Assembly: GCA_000149265.1 (NCBI GenBank)
Contig: CH003389.1
Location: 1 to 64,000 of the forward strand
Reading direction: 5' to 3'
From: Ciona savignyi
Taxonomy: Eukaryota; Chordata; Ascidiacea; Phlebobranchia; Cionidae
DNA length: 64,000 bases
Shown: in pieces, positions 10,504 through 23,908 of the stretch
How the letters are laid out: each line of letters begins with the position of its first letter
Position numbering within the stretch: position 1 is the stretch's first letter
The notes under the pieces: model-generated
Seen by the model: the letters and a program-made list of their open reading frames with translations, nothing else
Told to the model about the DNA's origin: nothing
Database searches by the model: none
Program-made: the position numbers and the translations under genes

Positions 10504-11545
10504 CACATTATGTAAAATGGATGACAGGAGGTCGCTACAAGATATTTATTGAACTGTCAACAATACTAAAATCAAGTATCCGATAATATTAAAATCAGTA
10601 CAATAAAAGAAGTAACGAAATAAAAACATTAGTTGCAAATACAAAATAAAGGGGTATTTAATTTGACGCTGGTTATTTCGTGGCGCGACTGTTGTTTATA
10701 ATTTGAGCAAAATTCCAAACCATTCGATCTAATGGATTTATACGGATTGTCGAGGTTACACAAAATGTTAAACTGATTTAAATCCAGAAATCTCTGTCTA
10801 AAATGGACGATATTATGACTATATCTTGTGTATTCTCGATTGTCGTTTACCCAATTCGATATAGACACCACATCCTGTGCCATATCAATAAACTATTATT
10901 ATACTTGAGCAATCTGTTGTCATTTACCACGGAAATTATAAATCATCCAGCTATCTAAGAATATTTCTACTTATTTGGTTTGTACTTAATCACACACTTG
11001 CAATCAAACAAAAATTAATGACCCACAGCAGTTGGTACAACCGTTTTGTATTAAAACTGGCCCACGACGCGATCATAAGAGATACTCTGTTACCCTCCGT
11101 TCAAAAGTATCAAATAGATTAATTGTATTTTTACTCAAATAGTAATAAGCAGATTTCTATATACTGATAGAATGACAGATTCGGGTACTGAATTGTATTT
11201 GAAAAACGATCCTAGTGCCCATCGCTGGTTCGAAACTTAGTCCCGTAATAAAGTGGGAAAAAGTAAATGCGAGAGAGCGGTTGTTTGGCACAGTTGGTGT
11301 CACCGCCTGATACTTAAGCAGCTGATAAATCGACCTTTATAATAGAATCTAATAGTCATGGCTATGAGACTATATAGGTGAGGTAAGAAAGAATAAACCT
11401 CTAGACCGTGGTAACTACATGTTAACCACAATTTTTTGTAAAATATAGTTTATAGGCCTACAGTACACTGATGTATGTTCCTGCAAGCAGAAGCGTTATT
11501 ACCCCGCGTTCCCGGGTAAATACCTCAAAAAAGAATGGCCTAACC

Positions 11546-12070
11546 CAGTGATGGAGAACCTATGGCACGCGTGCCAAAGTTGGCACGCGAGATCATAAAT
11601 ACTGGCACGCGACGCATTCCGAAAAAAAACGGCGCAAAATGTTTTTTTCACAAACTTACTGCCATGCCAATTTTAAACCTATCTTTATTCAAAAACAGCG
11701 TTGATTAAAGCCCTTGTGGAATTATTTTTAAGTGTTGCTTTGTTTAATAAATTAAATCGTATAATTTTGCATTAGCCTACATTTTATATTTAGTTGGATT
11801 GCAGGTAGTTAAGATCGCTTAGGTCTACATAACATTACTCAGCAATTGTAGCATGAGGGGAAACCAAATTTTGACTGGAGGTGCCTGGAACAAAGCGATA
11901 GTAGGCCTATAGTCGTGCGTTGGCTACGCGTGATCTATTTACCACAAGTTTTGGTCGCGGTAGTCTAACTAAACGTTCTTGTTTATTGAAAACTGATGTT
12001 TATGAAACGGCTGGCACGCCGGGACAGACAAATTAATTTATGCTGCAAATGTGGCACGCGGCCTCAAAAA
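11546..12070 (+). mobile_element. Non-autonomous hAT element A, copy in U2
   Basis: The left end (cagtgatggagaacctatgg) is intact after the target sequence gcctaacc (11538-11545). The right terminus is missing: sequence runs from gcctcaaaaa straight into unit flank 'tctttaactc', a deletion of about 110 bp relative to U4. Confidence 0.85.
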
Positions 12071-12907
12071 TCTTTAACTCTTTTTTGAAAAATCCCCATT
12101 TAATAAATTCCACAGAAACTAGTGATCAGACACATTATGCTTTTATTATAATAAGAAAATATCCAATCGAGTTAACTCTTCTAGTGGTGCCAGCTAATAT
12201 GTTTTGGATCTACAGTGGAAAATTCTGGGTAAATTGCGCAAGGCAAATTCACAAGAGACCCAAAAATATAAACACAGCAGCCGTTTTGCGAATGTTCGGC
12301 ATCGGTTATTCTATAACAGTCGATATTTATGAACTGGCGAGGAATATTTACTTTAAATTGTAGGCAAATTTGTAGGTGAATAAAATAAACTGAGAAAGTG
12401 GAAAACTATATACCGCAAGTTACCACCAAAAATCCGTTAACGTTTATTATTCTGATTTAAAATGTTGTAAAACCGTTACTGATTTGCATGTAACGCTTGG
12501 TTGTTTTGGTGGATCTGAACCTGAATAGCGGGAACTTTCATTGGTCGCACTTGAGCTTTGTATTCTATTGCGGTTGCTTTATATGGCAAAGAAAGGATTT
12601 AACAATATCTATACACCTTTAACGAACCAGTTCATATATATAGACTATATAGGCTTATAAGCATTTGTGTAACATAAGTATAATCAAAAGTAAAGTTTGT
12701 AGAAGTTTTAGTTCAATTCTTGTTGCTGTATTCGGTAATATAAGTACAAAGTATATACATTTGTTTACTGACTTATCTGTAACGTAAACATTTGCCGAAA
12801 ACGAATAAGTTAGAAATTTGAGTTTTAATAGAAATTGATAATTGTACCTGTATTTTAGATATTAATTAGACTCATTTTTACTTAGATTATCAGTTTTAAA
12901 TAAAAAC

Positions 12908-13849
12908 ATGTATTTGGTTAATCTACAAATTTTTAAAGTGAAAAAGAAGAGATTGTTGCCGATTCTTATTTTGCTCTCATTCTGTATATCTGCATTTGTG
13001 CTAAGAAGTCGTCGTCTTAACTTCAACGATGCAGAAATTACACGCATAACTTTGGATGATGTGTTTATTACGATTAAAACAAGCAAGCAATTCCATGACA
13101 ATCGTCTCAAAGTCATCCTTAATACATGGTTCAACCAAGCACGGGAACAAACGTACATTATCACAGACGACGATCTAGAATTAAACATCACCACCAACGG
13201 ACATGCGATTAACAGCGGCTGCGGCAAAACTCATGGACTTTCAGATTTAAGTTGTAAAACGGGGGTAGAATATGATTTGTACATGAAGAGTGGTAAAAAA
13301 TGGTGGTGTCATTTCGACGACGACAACTACGTTAACGTTGGTGGCTTGGTTGATTTATTAAGAGAACTGGACTGGAGAAAAGATGTTTATTTAGGCAGAA
13401 GAAGCATATTGACTGACTTTAAGGGACAGTTTCGAGGAAAAACTGTATATTTTGTTTTCGCTACTATGGGCGCTGGTGTTTGCATTTCAAATTCGTTAGC
13501 TGAAAAAATGGAGCCGTGGGCTGGAAACGGTAAATTTCTAGCGACTTCTAGAGCATTGGGCCACGCAGATGACTGTACTCTAGGGTTCATCATCACTAAC
13601 CGGTTAAAAGTAAATTTAACCGTCACTAACCTATTTCATTCGCACATGGAACAACTTGCCAAATTAGATCCTACCACACTACAAAAGCAAGTGGTGTTTG
13701 GTCACCGAACACCAAACATCCTAAACATCTCATCCAACCTGACCAATACCAAGGTGTTTGATGTAAATGTTGACCCCACAAGATTTTATTCGGTGCACTG
13801 TCTTATACGTCCGGAATCATTTTTCTGTGAATTTGCCAAAATGAAGTAA
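12908..13849 (+). CDS. Fringe-type beta-1,3-N-acetylglucosaminyltransferase, intact copy 2
   Basis: This is a single uninterrupted 313-residue frame. A short basic N-terminus and a hydrophobic signal anchor (about residues 16-32) predict a type II Golgi membrane protein. The lumenal domain matches Fringe along its length: WFNQAREQTYIITD (residues 74-87), SCKTGVEYD, HFDDDNYVN with the Mn-binding DDD at 137-139, DVYLGRRS, FATMGAGVCIS, ADDCTLGF with the putative catalytic Asp at 221-222, LFHSHMEQL (242-250), and VDPTRFYSVHCLIRP near the end. The family (GT31) elongates O-fucose on Notch EGF repeats. It is somewhat shorter than vertebrate Fringes (about 320-380 residues), mainly in the stem. Vertebrate genes are multi-exon; this coding region has no intron. 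An acceptor-like tttttact(c/t)ag lies about 26 nt before the ATG, so a 5' UTR intron or trans-splicing is possible. This is the cleanest copy in the array. Confidence 0.93.
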   Translation: MYLVNLQIFKVKKKRLLPILILLSFCISAFVLRSRRLNFNDAEITRITLDDVFITIKTSKQFHDNRLKVILNTWFNQAREQTYIITDDDLELNITTNGHAINSGCGKTHGLSDLSCKTGVEYDLYMKSGKKWWCHFDDDNYVNVGGLVDLLRELDWRKDVYLGRRSILTDFKGQFRGKTVYFVFATMGAGVCISNSLAEKMEPWAGNGKFLATSRALGHADDCTLGFIITNRLKVNLTVTNLFHSHMEQLAKLDPTTLQKQVVFGHRTPNILNISSNLTNTKVFDVNVDPTRFYSVHCLIRPESFFCEFAKMK

Positions 13850-14021
13850 TCTGTAGCAGACGACATAAAGTAGTGATACAGTAAAGGCATCAGTGCTGTT
13901 TATATCCTAGGCGACAATTTAATAAATGGACATCTTTGACTGGCGGTTATTGTGATTTATGCCAGCCTTCAGTGATTTAGATCACACTTATAGGGATACA
14001 TCAGATTTAACTGTATAACTG

Positions 14022-14197
14022 CAGTGATGGAATTCAAGAGTTTCGCATGGGTTCGGTCGAACCCGTTCTTGGAACGTCGGGATAATCACCGATCCGATTC
14101 TTGCCTTTTTACAGACATTAGACATTTTAGGGAACCTGTTGTTATTAAGTACGATACAAAAGATAACCTGTTCTTGAAATTTTGAATCCCATCACTG
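14022..14197 (+). mobile_element. Non-autonomous hAT element B, copy in U2
   Basis: It is 176 bp with the same termini and tataactg target duplications as the U1 copy. Confidence 0.92.
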
Positions 14198-15669
14198 TAT
14201 AACTGTATATATGTTTCAGCACAGCACCACTAACCATGCTGTGTCGTTTCGAGGTGATGTAATTTTGCTGTATATCTTAATAAATTGGGTTTGTTAGTAA
14301 GAGATACATATTTTGTATGCAGTAGGTTGGAATCGGTGGTCTATTTAAGTCGGATAGAATAGGTTAGGCTTAGGATATTTATGTTTATCCCCGTGAATGA
14401 AAAATCACCGTGCCATCTGAAACTGGACAAATTTGCCAAATTACCGTTCTCAAAAGTTCGATATAAGTTTGTATTAGTTTGCGGTAAACACCTTTTGTAT
14501 GATATAATGATAATAAACACCTTTTCTACGCAGGAAACGCTTCTAGACACTGTGTAAGCCACTTTATTTCAGCACCTGAGCGATACGTACATTGAGACGA
14601 TACGCAGGTGTTCACCATGCAAATCAAAAGGCTGATATATGTGGGGGGTGAAGTGGTAGCTTCTTTATTAGCAGTAACACACAATAAAAAGGAACTCGTT
14701 GCATAAACCCAAAGCGTCCAGCCACAAAAAGAAGATGAAAAGGGCAATGCGTAATGACGTCACACATTATGTAAAATGGATGACAGGAGGTCGCTACAAG
14801 GTATTTATTGAACTGTCAGCAATATTGAAATCAAGTATCCGATAATATTAAAATCAGTACAATAAAAGAAGTAACGAAATAAAAACATTAGTTGCAAATA
14901 CAAAATAAAGGGGTATTTAATTTGACGCTGGTTATTTCGGGGCGCGACTGTTGTTTATAATTTGAGCAAAATTCCAAACCATTCGATCTAATGGATTTAT
15001 ACGGATTGTCGAGGTTACACAAAATGTTAAACTGATTTAAATCCAGAAATCTCTGTCTAAAATGGACGATATTATGACTTTATCTTGTGTATTCTCGATT
15101 GTCGTTTACCCAATTCGATATAGACACCACATCCTGTGCCATATCAAATATATCATTGTATAGGAGCAATCTGTTGTCATTTCCCACGGAAATTATAAAT
15201 CATCCAGCTACCTTAGGTTATTTCTACTTACTTGGTTTATACTTAATCACACACTTGCAGAAATATTAATGACCCACAGCAGTTGGTACAAACGCTTTGT
15301 ATTAAAACCACGCGATAATAAGAGATACTCTGTTACCCTCCGTTTAAAAGTTTCAAATAAATTAATTCTATTTTTACTCAAATAGTAATAAGTCGTGATC
15401 TATATACTGATAGAATGACAGATTCGCGTAATGATTGGTATTTGAAAAACGGTCCTAGTGCCCATCGCTGGTTCGAAACTTAGTGCGGTAATAAAAAGAT
15501 AAGGAAAAGCAAGGAGAACGGTTGTTTGGCACTGACAAAATCGACCTTTATAAAAGAATCTAATAGTCGTATCTCTGAGGCTAGATGTGGTAAGAAAGAA
15601 TAAACAACTAGACCGTGGTAACTACATGTTAACCACAATTTTTGCAAAATATAGTTTATACAGTACACT

Positions 15670-15905
15670 GTATGTTCCCGCCAAGCAGAAGCGTTTGGAT
15701 CCCCGGCTACCTCTTTAATATTAAACCTGGTATATATTTTGTACATCCATGGTGTATAGCATTTATTTCTGCAAGCAGAAAATTAAGGATCCTCAAATTA
15801 TCTATCTACACTAGGCATTCGTATTCCTAGGAAACAGTGTTTTAGTATAATTATGGGTTAAACTCGAAGGGAACCCATACTGATGTTACTCCGTTTTTTT
15901 TCGCA
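15670..15905 (+). repeat. Alternative upstream segment (class B) in U3
   Basis: Where U1, U2, U4 and U5 carry hAT element A and flank, U3 and U6 (about 27965-28207) carry a different ~230-bp stretch (from 'gcgtttggatccccggctac' to 'actccgttttttttcgcaag') and lack the flank. U8 (from about 32520) keeps most of this stretch and also keeps the flank. The two short classes therefore look like different deletions of a U8-like ancestor. Confidence 0.6.
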
Positions 15906-16575
15906 AGGGAAATTCGCGAGAGACCCATAAATATAAACACAGCAGTCGTTTTGCGAATGTTCGGCATCGGTTTTTCTATAACAGTCGATATTTCGAAACT
16001 GGTAAGGATTATTTACTTTAAATTGTAAGGAAAGTTGTAGGTGAATAAAATAAACTGAGAAAGTGGGAAAGTATATACCGCAAGTTACCACCAAAAATCC
16101 GTTAACGTTTATTATTGTGATTAAAAATGTTTAAAACCATTACTGATTTGCATAAATAATGCTTGGTTGTTTTGGTGGATCTGAACCTGAATAGCTGGAA
16201 TTTCATTGGTTGCACTTAAACTTTCTATTATTCTATCGCGGTTGCTTTATGTGCCAAAGAAAGGATTTGGCCATATCAATTTATATTTTACGGACCGGTT
16301 CATATATATAGACTATATAGGCTTATAATCATGTGTGTAACATAAGTATAATCAAAAGTAAAGTTTGTAGAAGTTTTAGTTCAATTCTTGTTGCTGTATT
16401 CGGTAATATAAGTACAAAGTATATACATTTGTTTACTGACTTATCTGTAACGTAAACATTTGCCGAAAACAAATAAGTTGGAAATTTGAGTTTTTAATAG
16501 AAATTGATAATTGTACCTGTATTTTAGATATTAATTAGACTCATTTTTACTCAGATTATCAGTTTTAAATAAAAC

Positions 16576-17614
16576 ATGTATTTGGTTAATCTACAAATTT
16601 TTAAAGTGAAAAAGAAGAGATTGTTGCCGATTCTTATTTTGCTCTCATTCTGTATATCTGTATTTGTGCTAAGAAGTCGTCGTCTTAACTTCAACGATGC
16701 AGAAATTACACGCATAACTTTGGATGATGTGTATATTACGATTAAAACAAGACCAGCATTGTCATGACATCGTCTNNNNNNNNNNNNNNNNNNNNNNNNN
16801 NNNNNNNNNNNNNNNNNNNNNNNNNNNNNNNNNNNNNNNNNNNNNNNNNNNNNNNNNNNNNNNNNNNNNNNNNNNGTCATCCTTAATACCTTGGTTCAAC
16901 CAAGCACGGGAACAAACGTACATTATCACAGACGACGATCTAGAATTAAACATCACCACCAACGGACATGCGATTAACAGCGGCTGCGGGAAAACTCATG
17001 GACTTTCAGATTTAAGTTGTAAAACGGGGGTAGAATATGATTTGTACATGAAGAGTGGTAAAAAATGGTGGTGTCATTTTGACGACGACAACTACGTTAA
17101 TGTTGGTGGCTTGGTTGATTTATTAAGAGAACTGGACTGGAGAAAAGATGTTTATTTAGGCAGAAGAAGCATATTGACTGACTTTAAGGGACAGTTTCGA
17201 GGAAAAACTGTATATTTTGTATTCGCTACTATGGGCGCTGGTGTTTGCATTTCAAAGTCGTTAGCTGAAAAAATGGAGCCGTGGGCTGGAAACGGTAAAT
17301 TTCTAGCGACTTCTAGAGCATTGGGCCACGCAGATGACTGTACTCTAGGGTTCATCATCACCAACCGGTTAAAAGTAAATTTAACCGTCACTAACCTGTT
17401 TCATTCGCACATGGAACAACTTGCCAAATTAGATCCTACCACACTACAAAAGCAAGTGGTGTTAAGCCACGGAGCCCCAAACATCCTAAACATTACATCC
17501 AACCTGACCAACACAAAGGTGTTTGATCTGAATGTTGACCCCACAAGATTTTATTCCGTGCACTGTCTTGTACGTCCGGAATCATTTTTCTGTGAATTTG
17601 CCAAAATGAAGTAA
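16576..17614 (+). CDS. Fringe-like glycosyltransferase copy 3, with assembly gap
   Basis: The frame opens at 16576 with the same signal anchor as copy 2 and runs to about residue 59. A 100-N gap (16776-16875) follows, after which Fringe sequence resumes at 'gtcatcctta' and runs to the normal stop at 17614. Comparison with copy 2 shows only about 15 bp of gene should be missing, and bases beside the gap are poor matches (gaccagcattgtcatgac). The N run is therefore a nominal-size placeholder. After the gap the DDD triad, ADDCTLGF and FHSHMEQL are intact. There are two local differences from copy 2: KSLAEKM for NSLAEKM and VLSHGAPN for VFGHRTPN. It is probably an intact gene, though it cannot be proved from this assembly. 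Confidence 0.8.
16776..16875. other. Assembly gap (100 N) in Fringe copy 3
   Basis: A run of exactly 100 N. Homology with other copies across it implies only about 15 bp are really missing. Confidence 0.95.
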
Positions 17615-17789
17615 TCTGTAGCAGACGACATAAAGTAGTGATACAGTAAAGGCATCAGTGATGTTTATATCCTAGGTGACAATTTAATATATGGACATCT
17701 TTGACTGGCGGTTATTGTGATTAATGCCAGCCTACAGTTATTCAGATCACACTAATAGGGATACATCAGATTTAACTGTATAACTGCAG

Positions 17790-17965
17790 CAGTGATGGGA
17801 TTCAAGAGGTTCGCATGGGTTCGGTCGAACCCGTTCTTGGAACGTCGGGATAATCACCGATTCGAGTCTTGCCTTTTTACAGACATTAGACCTGTTAGGG
17901 AACCTGTTGTTATTAAGTACGATACAAAAGAGAACCTGTTCTTGAAATTTTGAATCCCATCACTG
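17790..17965 (+). mobile_element. Non-autonomous hAT element B, copy in U3
   Basis: It is 176 bp. The left junction has an extra 'cag' between the tataactg duplication and the terminus; otherwise it is like the other copies. Confidence 0.9.
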
Positions 17966-19344
17966 TATAACTGTATATATGTTTCAGCACAGCACCGTTA
18001 ACCATGCTGTGCCGTTTCGAGGTGATGTAATTTTGCTGTATGTCTTAATAAATTGGGTTTGTTAGTAAGAGATACATATTTTGTAACCAGTAGGTTGGAA
18101 TCGGTGGTACTTTTAAGTCGGATGGAATAGGTTAGGATATTTATGTTTATCCCCGTGAATGAAAAATCACCGTGCCGTCTGAAACTGGACAAATTTGCCA
18201 AATTACCGTTCTCAAAAGTTCGATAAAAGTTTGTATTAGTTTGCGGTAAACACCTTTTGTATGATATAATTATAATAAACACCTTTACTACACAGGGAAC
18301 GCTTCTAGACACTGTGTAAGCCACTTTATTTCAGCACCTGAGCGATACGTACATTGAGACGCTACACAGGTGCAAACCATGCACATCAAAAGGCTGATAT
18401 ATGTAGGGGGTGAAGTGGTAGCTTCTTTATTAGCAGTAACACACAATAAAAAGGAACTGGTTGCATAAACCCAAAGCGACCAGGCACATAAAGAAGATGA
18501 AAAAGGCAATGCGTAATGACGTCACACATTATGTAAAATGGATGACGGGAGGTCGCTACAAGATATTTCTTGAACTGTCAGCAATATTTTAATCAAGTAT
18601 CCGACAAAATTAAAATCAGTACAATTTAAGAAGTAAAAAAAAACATTTGTTGCAAATACAAAAGAAAGGGGTATTTAATTTGACGCTGGTGATAACGGGG
18701 CGCGACTGTTGTTTATAATTTGAGTGAAATTCCAAACCATTCGATACAATGGATTTATACGGATTGTCGAGGTTACACAAAATGTCAAAATGATTTAAAT
18801 CCAAAAAGCTCTGTCTAAAATGAACGATATTATGACTATATCTTGTGTACTCTAGATTGTCGTTTACCCAATTCGATATAGACACCACATCCTGTGCCAT
18901 ATCAAATATATCATTGTATAGGAGCAATCTGTTGTCACTTCCCACGGAAATTATAAATCATCCAGCTACCTTAGATTATTTTTACTTACTTGGTTTGTAC
19001 TTAATCACACACTTGCAGAAAAATTAATGACCCACAGCAGTTGGTACAAACGTTTTGTATTAAAACTGGCCCACGACGCGATCATAAGAGATACTCTGTT
19101 ACCCTCCGTTCAAAAGTATCAAATAGATTAATTGTATTTTTACTCAAATAGTAATAAGCAGATTTCTATATACTGATAGAATGACAGATTCGGGTACTGA
19201 ATTGTATTTGAAAAACGGTCCTAGTGCCCATCGCTGGTTCGTAACATAGTTCCGTAATAAAGTGGGAAAAAGTAAATGCGAGAGAGCGGTTGTTTGGCAC
19301 AGTTGGTGTCACCACCTGATACTTAAGCAGCTGATAAATCGACC

Positions 19345-19353
19345 TTTATAAAA
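19345..19353 (+). promoter_or_regulatory. TATA-like box, unit U4
   Basis: The string tttataaaa is in the same context as the U1 box, followed by gtgaggtaagaaagaataaa about 45 bp on. Confidence 0.4.
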
Positions 19354-19546
19354 GAATCTAATAGTCGTGGCTATGAGACTATATGTGAGGTAAGAAAGAA
19401 TAAACAACTAGACCGTGGTAACTACATGTTAACCACAATTTTTTGTAAAATATAGTTTATACAGTACACTGATGTATGTTCCTGCAAGCAGAAGCGTTAT
19501 TACCCCGCGTCCCCGGGTAAATACCTCAAAAAAGAATGGCCTAACC

Positions 19547-20088
19547 CAGTGATGGAGAACCTATGGCACGCGTGCCAAAGTTGGCACGCGAGATCGTAAA
19601 TACTGGCACGCGACGCATTCCGAAAAAAAACGGCGCAAAATGTTTTTTTTCACAAACTTACTGCCATGCCAATTTTAAACCTATCTTTATTCAAAAACAG
19701 CTTCGATTAAAAGCCCTTGTGGAATTATTTTTAAGTGTTGCTTTGTTTAATAAATTAAATCGTATAATTTTGCATTAGCCTACATTTTATATTTAGTTGG
19801 ATTGCAGGTAGTTAAGATCGCTTAGGTCTACATAACATTACACAGCAATTGTAGCATGAGGGAAAACCAAATTTTGACTGGAGGTGCCTGGAACAAAGCA
19901 ATAGTAGGCCTATAGTCGTGCGTTGGCTACGCGTGATCTATTTACCACAAGTTTTGGTCGCGGTAGTCTAACTAAACGTTCTTGTTTATTGAAAACTGAT
20001 GTTTATGAAACGGCTGGCACGCCGGGACAGACAAATTCATTTATGCTGCAAATGTGGCACGCGGCCTCAAAAAGGTTCGCCATCACTG
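19547..20088 (+). mobile_element. Non-autonomous hAT element A, complete copy in U4
   Basis: This is the best copy: 542 bp from cagtgatggagaacc to gttcgccatcactg. Perfect 8-bp target duplications gcctaacc lie on both sides (19539-19546, 20089-20096). The termini are inverted repeats of hAT type. No transposase is encoded; the open frame running through its right part is not a protein I recognise. Confidence 0.95.
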
Positions 20089-21024
20089 GCCTAACCGATC
20101 CTAAATACACTCTTATTAAGCATTTAAATGAGGTGAAAATACAAAACTTAGATAAATATAAACAAAATGTAAAAAAAAAGTTCGTTTGTCCCACACCTAT
20201 CTTTAACTCTTTTTTGAAAAATCCCCATTTAATAAATTCCACAGAAACTAGTGATCAGACACATTATGCTTTTATTATAATAAGAAAATATCCAATCGAG
20301 TTAACTCTTCTAGTGGTGCCAGCTAATATGTTTTGGATCTACAGTGGAAAATTCTGGGTAAATTGCGCAAGGCAAATTCACAAGAGACCCAAAAATATAA
20401 ACACAGCAGCCGTTTTGCGAATGTTCGGCATCGGTTATTCTATAACAGTCGATATTTCTGAACTGGTGAGGATTATTTACTTTAAATTATAGGCAAATTT
20501 GTAGGTGAATAAAATAAACTGAGAAAGTGGAAAACTATATACCGCAAGTTACCACCAAAAATCCGTTAACGTTTATTATTCTGATTTAAAATGTTGTAAA
20601 ACCGTTACTGATTTGCATATAATGCTTGGTTGTTTTGGTGGATCTGAACCTGAATAGCGGGAACTTTCATTGGTCGCACTTGAGCTTTGTATTCTATTGC
20701 GGTTGCTTTATATGGCAAAGAAAGAACTTGACCATATCAATTTATATTTTACGGACCGGTTCATATATATAGACTATATAGGCTTATAAGCATGTGTGTA
20801 ACATAAGTATAATCAAAAGTAAAGTTTGTAGGAGTTTTAGTTCAATTATTGTTGCTGTATTCGGTAATATAAGTACAAAGTATATGCATTTGTTTACTGA
20901 CTTATCTGTAACGTAAACATTTGCAGAAAACGCAATAAAGTTAGAAATTTAAAGTTTAAATAGAAATTAAAATTTGTATCTGTATTTTTGTTATTTATTA
21001 GACTCGCTTTTACTCAGATTAGCA

Positions 21025-21030
21025 ATGTAA
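21025..21030 (+). promoter_or_regulatory. Minimal start-stop uORF before Fringe copy 4
   Basis: ATGTAA lies in the same position as in copies 1 and 5, 15 nt before the main ATG. Confidence 0.45.
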
Positions 21031-21039
21031 AATAAAAAC

Positions 21040-21983
21040 ATGTATTTGGTTAATGTACAAATTTTTAAAGTGAAAAAGAAGAGATTGTTGCCGATTCTTA
21101 TTTTGCTCTCATTCTGTATAGCTGCATTTGTGCTAAGAAGTCGTCGTCTTAACTTCAACGATGCAGAAATTACACGCATTACATTGGATGATGTGTTTAT
21201 CACGATTAAAACAAGCAAGCAATTCCATGACAATCGTCTCAAAGTCATCCTTAATACATGGTTCAACCAAGCACGGGAACAAACGTACATTATCACAGAC
21301 GACGATCTAGAATTAAACATCACCACCAACGGACATGCGATTAACAGCGGCTGCGGGAAAACTCATGGACTTTCAGATTTAAGTTGTAAAACGGGGGTAG
21401 AATATGATTTGTACATGAAGAGTGGTAAAAAATGGTGGTGTCATTTTGACGACGACAACTACGTTAATGTTGGTGGCTTGGTTGATTTATTAAGAGAATT
21501 GGACTGGAGAAAAGATGTTTATTTAGGCAGAAGAAGCATATTGACTGACTTTAAGGGACAGTTTCGAGGAAAAACTGTATATTTTGTGTTCGCTATACTA
21601 TGGGCGCTGGTGTTTGCATTTCAAATTCGTTAGCTGAAAAAATGGAGCCGTGGGCGGGAAACGGTAAATTTCTAGCGACTTCTAGAGCATTGGGCCACGC
21701 AGATGACTGTACTCTAGGGTTCATCATCACCAACCGGTTAAAAGTAAATTTAACCGTCACTGACCTTTTTTATTCGCACATGGAACAACTTGCCAAATTA
21801 GATCCTACCACACTACAAAAGCAAGTGGTGTTTGGTCACCGAACACCAAACATCCTAAACATCTCATCAAACCTGACCAACACAAAGGTGTTTGATGTAA
21901 ATGTTGACCCCACAAGATTTTATACCGTGCACTGTCTTCTACGTCCGGAATCATTTTTCTGTGTATTTGCCAAAATGAAGTAA
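21040..21983 (+). pseudogene. Fringe-like glycosyltransferase copy 4, frameshifted
   Basis: It opens at 21040 and is normal Fringe to about residue 185 (KTVYFVFA), including DDD at 137-139. There 'ttcgctatactatggg' replaces the usual 'ttcgctactatggg', a net +2 that shifts the frame to a stop at 21633. The remainder, including ADDCTLGF, a slightly changed LFYSHMEQL and the C-terminus, is open in the next frame to 21983. Upstream it carries the class-A leader with the start-stop uORF. A 197-residue product would lack the catalytic half, so this is either a recent pseudogene or a sequence error. Confidence 0.8.
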
Positions 21984-22155
21984 TCTGTAGCAGACGGCAT
22001 AAAGTAGTGATACAGTAAAGGCATCAGTGTTGTGTATATCCTAGGCGACAATTTAATAAATGGACATCTTTGACTGGCGGTTATTGTGATTTTTGCCAGC
22101 CTTCAGTCATTTAGATCACACTAATAGGGATACATCAGATTTAACTGTATAACTG

Positions 22156-22331
22156 CAGTGATGGAATTCAAGAGGTTCGCATGGGTTCGGTCGAACCCGT
22201 TCTTGGAACGTCGGGATAATCACCGATTCAATTCTTGCCTTTTTACAGACATTAGACCTTTTAGGGAACCCCTTGTTAGTAAGTACGATACAAAAGATAA
22301 CCTGTTCTTTAAATTTTGAATCCCATCACTG
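22156..22331 (+). mobile_element. Non-autonomous hAT element B, copy in U4
   Basis: It is 176 bp, with tataactg duplications on both sides. Confidence 0.92.
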
Positions 22332-23707
22332 TATAACTGTATATATGTTTCAGCACAGCACCACTAACCATGCTGTGCCGTTTCGAGTTGATGTAATTTT
22401 GCTGTATGTCTTACTAAATTGGGTTTGTTAGTAAGAGATACATATTTTCTATGCAGTAGGTTGGAATCGGTGGTCTATTTAAGTCGGATAGAATAGGTTA
22501 GGATATTTATGTTTATCCCCCTGAATGAAAAATCATTGTGCCGCCTGAAACTTGACAGATTTGCCAAATTACCGTTCTCAAAAGTTCGATATAAGTTTGT
22601 ATTAGTTTGCGGTAAACACCTTTTGTATGATATAATTATAATAAACACCTTTACTACGCAGGAAACGCTTCTAGACACTGTGTAAGCCACTTTATTTCAG
22701 CACCTGAGCGATACGTACATTGATACGCTACGCAGGTGCAAACCATGCACATCAAAAGGCTGATATATGTAGGGGGTGAAGTGGTAGCCTCTTTATTAGC
22801 AGTAACACACAATAAAAAGAAACTGGTTGCATAAACCCAAAGCGACCAGCCACAAAAAGAAGATGAAAAAGGCAGTGCGTAATGACGTCACACATTATGT
22901 AAAATGGATGACAGGAGGTCGCTACAAGATATTTATTGAACTGTCAGCAATATTGAAATCAAGTATCCGATAATATTAAAATCAGTACAATAAAAGAAGT
23001 AACGAAATAAAAACATTAGTTGCAAATACAAAATAAAGGGGTATTTAATTTGACGCTGGTTATTTCGGGGCGCGACTGTTGTTTATAATTTTGGCAAAAA
23101 TCCAAACCATTAGATCTAATGGATTTATACGGATTGTCGAGGTTACACAAAATGTTAAACTGATTTAAATCCAGAAATCTCTGTCTAAAATGGACGATAT
23201 TATGACTATATCTTGTGTATTCTCGATTGTCGTTTACCCAATTCGATATAGACACCACATCCTGTGCCATATCAAATATATCATTGTATAGGAGCAATCT
23301 GTTGTCATTTCCCACGGAAATTATAAATCATCCAGCTACCTTAGATTATTTCTACTTACTTGGTTTGTACTTAATCACACACTTGCAGAAATTTTAATGA
23401 CCCACAGCAGTTGGTACAAACGCTTTGTATTAAAACCACGCGATAATAAGAGATACTCTGTTACCCTCCGTTCAAAAGTATCAAATAGATTAATTGTATT
23501 TTTACTCAAATAGTAATAAGCAGATTTCTATATACTGATAGAATGACAGATTCGGGTACTGAATTGTATTTGAAAAACGGTCCTAGTGCCCATCGCTGGT
23601 TCGAAACTTAGTCCCGTAATAAAGTGGGAAAAAGTAAATGCGAGAGAGCGGTTGTTTGGCACAGTTGGTGTCACCACCTGATACTTAAGCAGCTGATAAA
23701 TCGACCT

Positions 23708-23716
23708 TTATAAAAG
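23708..23716 (+). promoter_or_regulatory. TATA-like box, unit U5
   Basis: The string tttataaaa follows cagctgataaatcgacc, as in U1 and U4. Confidence 0.4.
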
Positions 23717-23908
23717 AATCTAATAGTCGTGGCTATGAGACTATAGGTGAGGTAAGAAAGAATAAACAACTAGACCGTGGTAACTACATGTTAACCACAA
23801 TTTTTTGTAAAATATAGTTTATACAGTACACTGATGTATGTTCCTGCAAGCAGAAGCGTTATTACCCCGCGTTCCCGGGTAAATACCTCAAAAAAGAATG
23901 GCCTAACC

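Noticed and set aside
19923-20492. 189-residue open frame across hAT element A and its flank, repeated in other units
   Set aside because: It runs through the transposon terminus and the target duplication into unit flank, opens with a non-ATG codon, and is interrupted or shifted in other copies. It matches no protein I know.
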